From: Owenia fusiformis
Lineage: Eukaryota > Annelida > Polychaeta > Sabellida > Oweniidae
NCBI GenBank assembly: GCA_903813345.2
Contig: CAIIXF020000002.1
Coordinates: 4,750,001 to 4,814,000, forward strand
Direction: 5' to 3'
DNA length: 64,000 bases
Both the position numbers and the translations under genes were made by a program. The notes below the pieces were generated by a model. The model was not told the DNA's origin, did no database searches, and saw nothing but the letters and a program-made list of their open reading frames with translations. Below, piece by piece: positions 57,661 through 64,000 of the stretch. Within the stretch, counting starts at the first letter, position 1. Each line of letters opens with the position of its first letter.

Positions 57661-58935
57661 ACCGACAATTGTCGGTACTGGAGACTGTCCAGGGGTATTT
57701 GCTGGGGTACCGACAATTGTCGGCACTCTTTCGTCACCTAGTAGTGCCAGATAGAGAACCGACAGTTTAAAGCTCTTTTCTTGTTCTATCTAATGGGTCG
57801 ATATATACAGTTAGGGGAGGGGATGCTTTCGCCCCCGTCGCTCTCTACCCTTACTACGCCATGGCACAGGAGAAATATCTCATTTGGAATATATCACTGT
57901 TTACTTTGCGTTTGGTAGCTCTCTCATGCGAGATGGAATCGTGGCCATTAACTAAGGGAGCCAAATGCAACTTCCATCAAAAATTGTGCTATAAGGTATG
58001 AGTACCGTAATCCAACACCAAATTCGAAAATTCATAACAATACTTTGCACATATGGCGTTCGTGACCAACCATTTGAACCGCTTACCCCCCATAGTGTTA
58101 TATATCAAAATGCACCTGTCCATATAGGGGTTCGATTGACCTACATCAAATTATAGGGAGTCAGGTTACTTTTTGAGATATCAGCGCCCATTTATTGTAA
58201 CTCGCGTTTGCTACCACTTCCTCAATTCTGATATGACGGGCAAACGCGTAGTAAACATGCTCACGTTCGGAACTATTTTGACCTACATCGCTATTTTCGT
58301 AATTCAAATGAAAGTTGAACTCCTCCTCTTTATTTTGATACCAAATAGTGGCATACTAGGTACCCTAGAAGCCAACTATGGGTTATTTAGAACGATACCA
58401 CAGGTTTTTAAATGGACTATATAGGCGGATGGATATGGAACCTCATACCATAAGCTTCAAATAAAAAACATTCTAGCTATTTTCTTCTATCTAATGGGTA
58501 GCAAACGCCCCTTTCTACGCCTGATCGGCTCAGGAGAAATATCCCGTCTGTTTAGAATATGGTCGTTAGAATATACATATATAGCCGTTTACTCTGCATT
58601 AATAGCTCTCTAACGTCTTACTTGTTCATGTTTTTTATTGGGTTTTCAACGTTTACTACCATTCCCTGTTCCCGGGCTACCATTTTTTGACTTGGTTTGG
58701 TAATCCCCGGGTAACCGGGGCTAATGCCCTCCCCGGGTTTTGCACTTGTTCCCAAAATATTCGTATGATATCTGAAATATCCCCCCGCGCATTGCGCATG
58801 CGCCAGAAAATTCGAAAATCAATATTTGTCGGTCCTCTAGCGTGTAAACACAGCATATCTCCCGTACCGACAATTTATTTGTCGGTCCTCTAGCGTGCCA
58901 CCATATCAGAGTCTTGAGAACCGACAATTGTCGGT
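57661..58935. repeat. Cluster of 16-bp palindromes ACCGACAATTGTCGGT
   Basis: Perfect or near-perfect copies occur at 57661-57676, 57709-57724 and 58920-58935. A looped version is at 58866-58886 and half-sites are at 57758 and about 58825, usually followed by ACTCTAG or CCTCTAGCG. Between them, two diverged direct copies share TCTATCTAATGGGT and CTCAGGAGAAATAT (about 57780-57935 and 58485-58615). The segment may be a separate element nested in the long-TIR element. Confidence 0.85.
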
Positions 58936-59079
58936 ACTCTAGCCTTTTATTTATGAACCTTCTTCACAAGCACATGAGCAAATTTAAATTATAAAAGTTG
59001 AATGAAAGTGATTTATTTCTAAATAAGATCACATGAAACCTGAATTTGTCTGTATATCCATCATTCGCTTACAATTTAG

Positions 59080-59265
59080 AATGATAATATTCCCCGGTGC
59101 TATTCGAATCGGGGAGGGGGGGGGGGTGCTTTTTGATAGTTTTTTTTAGAAAATCGTGCGAAAAGTGCTCAGAGTGGTGAAAACCTGCGGGAATTTGAAA
59201 TAATTTCTGGCCAGGGAGGGGGAAACTACCGAACCTCCAGCTTCCCCTGGTTACGGAACTGCTTA
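59080..59265. repeat. G-run repeat related to the CAGGCC-end MITEs
   Basis: A G-run near 59110, GTGCTCAGAGTGGTGAAAA and CCCCTGGTTACGG near the right edge resemble the interior and right end of the 43510-44215 family. Ends are degraded. Confidence 0.4.
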
Positions 59266-59840
59266 TTGGTAATCTCCATTCAGTTAGAGTCATCAATGGT
59301 GAAAATCTGTGTTGGAGTTAGCTTCATTATCAACCTCAGTTAGAGTCATTCTAAGTGAAGCCGTTTTCTTTCAATTTCTCTAATATCGCGGGTGCTTGAG
59401 CCTTTATTTGTGGTTGTTTACAATTATATCTTTATTAATTTGCATGGCGAAACTTTTGGGATCAAGATTCAGCTTGATTTGGCTGTAATTGGAGATTTAT
59501 CGAAAACGAACGAATTTTGTCCACCATCTTGAATGAAGCTAACTGCAGTTAGAGTCATCCAGTTGTGGAACAGTGTTAAAGGTCATATCTGAAAATAATT
59601 GCCGCTCTTAACATGGCAAAGGGGGGACACATTGACTAGTAATGTGGTGTAGATTGAACTTTATTTTGACAAAACACTAACTTTTAAAATGACTGTAACT
59701 TTTTCCCATTTGGGAGTTAAACCATGATACTTGGCAAATCAATGTAACTTTGGACAAGCTTTAAAATGATATATGGCACATACTATGAGGACACTGGAAT
59801 ATGTCTGCCTAGGGGGGGCCCCATACTTTCGGGACACCCT

Positions 59841-60290
59841 GTAGCTATGAAAAATACATGCTGTCGCAAATGTAATAAATTCTTACCTCAGTGTATTCAG
59901 TGCTCTATTTTCTCCATTCTAGCATGAATTTGTGTCCATAATGACAAATAGGAACTTAAAGATTTGAAGTGAAAATTCACATGTTAATGCCGACTCTTCA
60001 AATGTTGAGGGGATTTTGGAGCCGGATTACGCCGCAAGTAGGATTGGCTCCCAGAATGCAACATGACACGTGTCAGCTTTCAAAATGCTGTTCCTCCATT
60101 TTGAAACCTGTCTCAATTCTATTCTATTTATTTCATAATTCTTATATAATATACACTATAAAAACAAGCCGCTAGACACCCTAGTGGGTATATGTTGCGG
60201 TTTAACAGAAATTATTAAAATGACATCTAGACTACATATAATTAAGAAAGCACTTAGTCTCGAGTAAATAAGGTTAACTGATGTTGCATT
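59841..60290. repeat. SMIM12 upstream region with repeats
   Basis: It contains the 60-bp block identical to 14513-14572 (60125-60184) and an inverted pair around it: GGCTCCCAGAATGCAACA (60047-60064) versus TGTTGCATTCTGGGAG near 60273. The block therefore sits inside a small inverted-repeat structure. A GACACGTGTC palindrome lies at 60066-60075. Confidence 0.6.
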
Positions 60291-60377
60291 CTGGGAGTCG
60301 ATCCTCCTTGGATCACAAACATGGCGATTCATGAAAACATTCGTTTGATTTGGTAGAAATTTATCCATCATTTGCAG
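60291..60377 (+). promoter_or_regulatory. Probable non-coding exon 1 of SMIM12 with a short uORF
   Basis: TTTGCAG/GTATGA at 60377/60378 is a good donor, and TCTATTTTCAG at 60791 is the matching acceptor before the coding exon. Within the inferred exon, ATGGCG at 60321 opens a 12-codon upstream frame that ends at TAG 60356. The AACATGGCGATT context also resembles a YY1 site. The 5' boundary is unknown. Confidence 0.45.
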
Positions 60378-60662
60378 GTATGAAGCTTTGGATTCATTTA
60401 TTGTGCTACTTCAAGTGAACAGGAATTATTTTTCTACCACTTGGGAGAGTTTGAGACACGAAACTTAGAATTTAGCTCATTGTGACAACTTTTGATGGTT
60501 GAGGTTTATTAATGTCTCCGACTTTACTTCCATGCTGGAAGCCTTTCTGTGATTAATAAGTATATGTGCTTAAACACCAGCAGACTACATTAACATATAT
60601 ATATATATATTTACTATTGTAGATGAGAAGAACTTTGGTTCAGATGTTACATAATTTTTATA

Positions 60663-60765
60663 TCATCTTATCTCCGTTTGTTGGTGTTTGGCAATTGGCG
60701 GTTGGTCTGTAACAAATGGTGGTGACATTTTGCGTGTAAATGCCTTGTTTTGTATTGTGATACAT
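60663..60765 (-). repeat. Dispersed repeat (GGCATTAACATGCAAAATGT family), reversed copy in the SMIM12 intron
   Basis: It reads GTAACAAATGGTGGTGACAT then TGCCTTGTTTTG, the reverse of the family's start. It lies between the inferred donor at 60378 and acceptor at 60791. Confidence 0.75.
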
Positions 60766-60905
60766 GTACACTGTAACTTCTCTATTTTCAGGAGGCTAAT
60801 CCCAGTCTACACTCTCATAAGCGAACAAAATATTGACTAGGCTGCCCAATATATTCAATACTGTACATATTCATGTGTATATGAGAACATCAATAAAACA
60901 ACATA

Positions 60906-61184
60906 ATGTGGCAAGTTTTCATGGCATTAGGGCGTACATGGGCCCCTTATGTTCTGCTCCCTGTGACGATCACAATCGGAGCAATCGGATATAACTTAGA
61001 AGGACTTCTACGTGACAGATACACTCCATATAAAAATAAAAGTATTAAGGATGAGAGAGAGGAGCGTCTCCTTAATGAAAAGAAAGATACAACAGAAGAC
61101 AAGCCATTGGATTTGAAAACATTTATTCCTAATACGGTGCTAGGAAGAAATGATCCTAATATCTTACATGAAAAGAAAGAGTAA
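60906..61184 (+). CDS. SMIM12: Small integral membrane protein 12 (complete)
   Basis: The single coding exon gives 92 residues, the same length as human SMIM12. It has the N-terminal pattern MWxVFxxxxRTxAPYV, one membrane segment at about residues 12-33 (LLPVTITIGAIGYNLE), a charged stretch (KSIKDEREERLLNE) and the conserved-looking C-terminal FIPNTVLGRNDPN. The molecular function of the family is poorly known; a single-pass membrane protein is predicted. The start is fixed by alignment to the vertebrate N-terminus; the acceptor at 60790-60791 lies about 115 bases upstream. AATAAA occurs at 61383-61388, consistent with a short 3' UTR. It is divergently oriented from UCHL3, 9.4 kb away. Confidence 0.95.
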   Translation: MWQVFMALGRTWAPYVLLPVTITIGAIGYNLEGLLRDRYTPYKNKSIKDEREERLLNEKKDTTEDKPLDLKTFIPNTVLGRNDPNILHEKKE

Positions 61185-61382
61185 AAACTACCAAGGAAAG
61201 ACAGACTTTAAGCAATTCACTCTTTAATGACAAAACGATCATATCTACTACAAGAAGCGCTGTGACTATAATGAACCACTGAAATGGAAATGGAAATTAA
61301 ATGGGGAATCAGTTTAACTGGAACTGTCTTTGAGTCACAATTTTCCCTCAAATGAGTGGTAACACCCCAGGGGTAACACATC

Positions 61383-61388
61383 AATAAA
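61383..61388 (+). terminator. Candidate poly(A) signal of SMIM12
   Basis: AATAAA lies about 200 bases after the stop codon. It is the nearest canonical hexamer downstream on this strand. Confidence 0.45.
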
Positions 61389-61517
61389 AAAGGACCTCAG
61401 CTAGAGCTTTGACATGTTTTTTATTCATTGACAATTTTTACCAACTACATTAACTTTTGTACATTTGTAGTTGTAGCAACTAACATGGTGTTGGCATCTG
61501 CTGAATCTTACATGTCA

Positions 61518-61757
61518 AACCAAGAGGAGGGAAAACCCCATGATTCAATTGATGACATATGATTTTCTCCTTCGCGCACCTCCTTTCCCGGAAGTATGCA
61601 TAAAACTTACCCTCCATTTTGTTTTTCAAAGTTTTCAAATTGACCTAGTTTTAAACCAATCAAGCTAAACCAATCAGCGACGATGTCATCTCAATACAGA
61701 TTTACATTATAAGCGTATGTCATCTTTGAACCCTGGGGTTTCTCCCCCTCTTTGTCA
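61518..61757. mobile_element. About 240-bp MITE with GAGGGAAAACCCC-type ends
   Basis: Left TCAAACCAAGAGGAGGGAAA with ACCCCATGATTCAATTGATG faces right GTCATCTTTGAACCCTGGGG with TTTCTCCCCCTCTTTG. A single end of the same type is at 11508-11560, and two further partial ends face each other at 61846-61950. Non-coding. Confidence 0.6.
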
Positions 61758-61950
61758 AACCATACAATACATGTACTGATTATGTGTTTATATTTGATAT
61801 GGTGATAAATAGATGGCAGGGCTGTTGTTATGTCCATTTTCTGTCCAAGAGGGGGAAATACCCCAGAATACAGAGATGAACCTCTTGAGTATCATCAATA
61901 CATAGAAATAGATTCATCTATGAAATCTGGGGCATTTCCTACCCTTCTTA

Positions 61951-63039
61951 TTATCCCATTGATCATATTAGCACTAATAACTTAAGATACTGTGTGAAAT
62001 TATAATTGATATTACAACAATACTGTACAGCATCATGATTTGAAGTATTGCTAATTTTGCTATAACTTTTGTTCTCTTGCGTTTCTCTTCATGAAACTAT
62101 CACAAGGTGAGGAAAATATATTTCCTCTTATCATATTCAAATTTCTTGACAAACAATTTAGTTGACGAAGAAATGGTTACCATCATGGTAACCATTGTCT
62201 GGTTACTATGGTAACCATTGTCACGGTTACTATATAGTAAAATTAGCAATACTTTGATTGGTTGATTGATTGTACATGAATGCATCATTGGTGATTTGCT
62301 GTTTGGCCTTAACAAATTAATTGTTTGTTTAGTGGTGTAGTTTCTTCAAAACTAATTCCCCGTATCCATTTAACAAACAATTACACTTGACAGGTCGAGG
62401 GAGTCATTAAATCGACTATGCTCAATTGCTCATATATGTATTCTTTACACATACTTAATCAGTAAATGCAACTTGCACATTGTTATATTGTTTTTTTTCT
62501 TATTGGAACTCAAGACAATAAGAAAAATAAGGTGCAAAATGAAATAAGAATGCAATAATTAGGCTACAATTCATCCTTGGCCAAAGAGTAATTCATTGTA
62601 TTACATTATGCTCTACTATGAAAGCAGTGAAGGACCGATCTTGAAGGATGGCTACAATTGATTTGTTGTAACTTTTAAAAAGGGAAATAAATACAATTTT
62701 TTTTATATTTGATTGAATTATTCTTCCAAATTACTGTAGGCCTATTGTTCAAATTATGATGTGTACTGTACTATTGGATATAATTTGAAACTACATAAGC
62801 TTGGGGAAAATGCAAATGTCACTCAACTTTTTGGTGATTTTTAAGTCATGTTTGCACTTCACATTTCAAAATCAACTTATAAAAGTAATATGAAACCAAC
62901 TTCTAATTTGATTCACTGACCTTTTATTTTTTCTCAAAGCATTTGTCTCAAAATCAGGAAATTAGGGTGATATGCAGTGGAATTTTGTAGGGAATTTCAG
63001 TCACAAAAAACGAATGGCACACTTCCTCGAGTGCAATAA
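61951..63039. other. AT-rich sequence with small palindromes, no gene
   Basis: At 62173-62232 three inverted copies of ATGGTTACCAT/ATGGTAACCAT lie in a row. The short dispersed repeat CATCCTTGGCC...GAAGGATG recurs at 62571-62650 (compare 34178). No supportable open frame. Confidence 0.55.
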
Positions 63040-63444
63040 CACGCGATCCTAACTTCGACCATTAATTTGAATTTTTGACCTACCAGGTGCTTGAAAATCA
63101 AGGATTGCGAGACTCATACTGCACCGTTTTTCTTCAAACTTATACCATTAAAAGCAGAACAAAATTGCCTTTCTGTCGGTGCATTACTTTATTGTAAAGA
63201 GTCCCTCGTTCTAGCAGCGTTTTGGTCCCCAGCTGTTAGAAGGCCTTACAGCTGGGGACCAAAATGCCGCTGGAAGTAGGGACTCTGTTGAAGAGAATAA
63301 TGTACCATAAGAAATGATTAGTGTTATGCTTTGAATGGAACAAGTTTGAAGAAAAACGGTGCAGTATGAGACTCGTAATCCTTGATTTTCAAACATCCGG
63401 TAATCTCAAAAATTCAAATTAACGGTCGAAGTTAGGACCGCGTG
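63040..63444. mobile_element. 405-bp foldback MITE (arms about 190 bp)
   Basis: CACGCGATCCTAACTTCGAC at 63040 is mirrored by GTCGAAGTTAGGACCGCGTG at 63444. The arms continue through AATCAAGGATT, GCACCGTTTTTCTTCAAACT and CAGCTG..GGGGACCAAA to a centre near 63240. Almost the whole element is inverted repeat, and the opposing frames at 63091-63396 read the same arm twice. Confidence 0.9.
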
Positions 63445-63548
63445 AATAAGTAGAAAAAACATTAAACAACTGAACACAATAATTTGAAGGAAGCTGCATG
63501 AACCTCAGCATTCACATAAATTACATCTAGAACATCTAGACAATGTCT

Positions 63549-63770
63549 TAAGTTATTTTTGTTCAACATCAATATAGAAAACCCCCTTATGTGGCCCCCT
63601 TATGACTCCTGGTTCAAAAGCTCGCCTGTTTTCAAATTGGCCGCCATTTTTGTCTCGTGAAATTTACTTTTGGACCATTTGCTTTAAAACTTGTGTCGAT
63701 AGGATTCTCGTTTTAAGTTATTTTTGTTCAACATCAATACAGAAAACTCCCCTATGACTCCTGGTTCTTT
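63549..63770. repeat. Tandem duplication, offset about 163 bp
   Basis: TTAAGTTATTTTTGTTCAAC followed by ATCAAT and AGAAAAC...ATGACTCCTGGTTC occurs at about 63549 and 63712. The second copy overlaps the end of the minus-strand frame at 63718-63963. Confidence 0.75.
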
Positions 63771-63963
63771 CTTTGTTTATGTTTTTTGGTCGATCTTGTG
63801 CCGCTGTTACACCATCACGTGCGTCAATATCAAGCCATTCTGTTGGGAAGTTCAATTCTGTAGAATTATCTGTGTTATTATCTATCGTATCGACAGTTCC
63901 AAGTCCAACCAACAATATCATTGTTAAAGTTAAGTACATCATCATCATGAGTTTCTGCCTCAT
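63718..63963 (-). CDS. Candidate small secreted protein or first coding exon
   Basis: From ATG at 63963 the frame gives 81 residues. The basic start MRQK, a hydrophobic core (LMMMMYLTLTMILLVGLG), then a polar region with two N-glycosylation sequons (NNT, NST) and a basic stretch near the end (NKERTRSHR) form a plausible signal peptide plus secreted segment. An upstream in-frame GTG at 63984 is not needed. The last about 18 codons lie in a local tandem duplication, so the true exon may end earlier at a GT within codons DARDG. I recognise no family, and chance remains possible. Confidence 0.35.
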   Translation of the reverse strand: MRQKLMMMMYLTLTMILLVGLGTVDTIDNNTDNSTELNFPTEWLDIDARDGVTAAQDRPKNINKERTRSHRGVFCIDVEQK

Positions 63964-64000
63964 CAAAATATACGAAATTGTCACATTGTACAGTGTTGTT

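Larger units (their letters stand above)
55485..59840. mobile_element. 4.36-kb long-TIR element (arms about 560 bp)
   Basis: It begins AGGGTGTCCCGGAAGTATGG and ends with its complement at 59840, with TA adjoining both ends. The arms (about 55485-56130 and 59290-59840) match at most positions over roughly 560 bases, apart from an insertion of about 110 bp in the left arm (about 55735-55850). The interior (56160-59280) carries no recognisable transposase, only repeats including a palindrome cluster. The TA-flanked GGGTGTCCC end could fit a Tc1/mariner-like superfamily, but this is unproven. It lies in the interval between the divergent UCHL3 and SMIM12 genes. Confidence 0.85.

Noticed and set aside
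58173-58424. 83-codon frame with hydrophobic stretches, considered as a membrane protein or transposase remnant
   Set aside because: There is no recognisable domain. It lies inside a repeat-derived segment and the hydrophobicity follows from T-rich codons.
55485-59840. Polinton/Maverick element suggested by the long inverted ends
   Set aside because: It is only 4.4 kb and carries no polymerase, integrase, ATPase or capsid-like frame. The ends (AGGGTGTCCC next to TA) do not help that assignment.

Overview
This is a 64 kb stretch of an AT-rich animal nuclear genome. GT-AG introns, conserved animal genes and dense non-autonomous DNA transposons show that it is eukaryotic, not prokaryotic. Family content and protein similarity suggest a marine invertebrate (echinoderm, hemichordate or mollusc grade), but the sequence alone does not settle the phylum. 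Almost all long open frames in the window are chance or repeat-encoded.

Two genes are certain, and they lie head to head on the right. (1) A complete UCHL3-type ubiquitin C-terminal hydrolase is on the minus strand at 44472-51495. It has eight coding exons encoding 222 residues, with oxyanion Gln81 and catalytic Cys87, His161 and Asp176 all present. (2) SMIM12, a 92-residue single-pass membrane protein, is on the plus strand at 60906-61184, behind a probable non-coding first exon. Two weaker candidates sit at the window edges: a terminal-exon-like frame at 54-146 (+) and a signal-peptide-bearing frame at 63718-63963 (-).

The left 44 kb holds no gene I can defend. It is AT-rich sequence carrying repeats: a minisatellite (1015-1660); a pogo/Tigger-like family with TIR CAGTAAAACCTGT and TA target duplication (2835-3036, 7193-7934, 9613-10355, 36530-37355 and fragments); a 1.5 kb minisatellite apparently expanded from that family's subterminal repeat (11990-13520); other tandem arrays; a foldback element with arms of 15-bp tandem repeats (34427-35640); long palindromes; and a 1.27 kb element whose ends begin CACGRTG and which is flanked by a 5-bp duplication, as in Transib/RAG-like transposons (40177-41441).

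The UCHL3 introns are full of MITEs, a 157-bp tandem array and a 16-bp minisatellite. The exon carrying the catalytic cysteine is preceded in transcript order by two near-identical partial copies. Each has its own splice acceptor but no donor. The 116-bp period is out of frame, so the extra copies should act as decoy or poison acceptors. Between UCHL3 and SMIM12 lies a 4.36 kb element with TIRs of about 560 bp. Its interior contains repeated 16-bp palindromes, ACCGACAATTGTCGGT.

The strongest leads are the UCHL3 catalytic-exon triplication, the Transib-like element, the route from Tigger-like ends to minisatellite, and the palindrome cluster.
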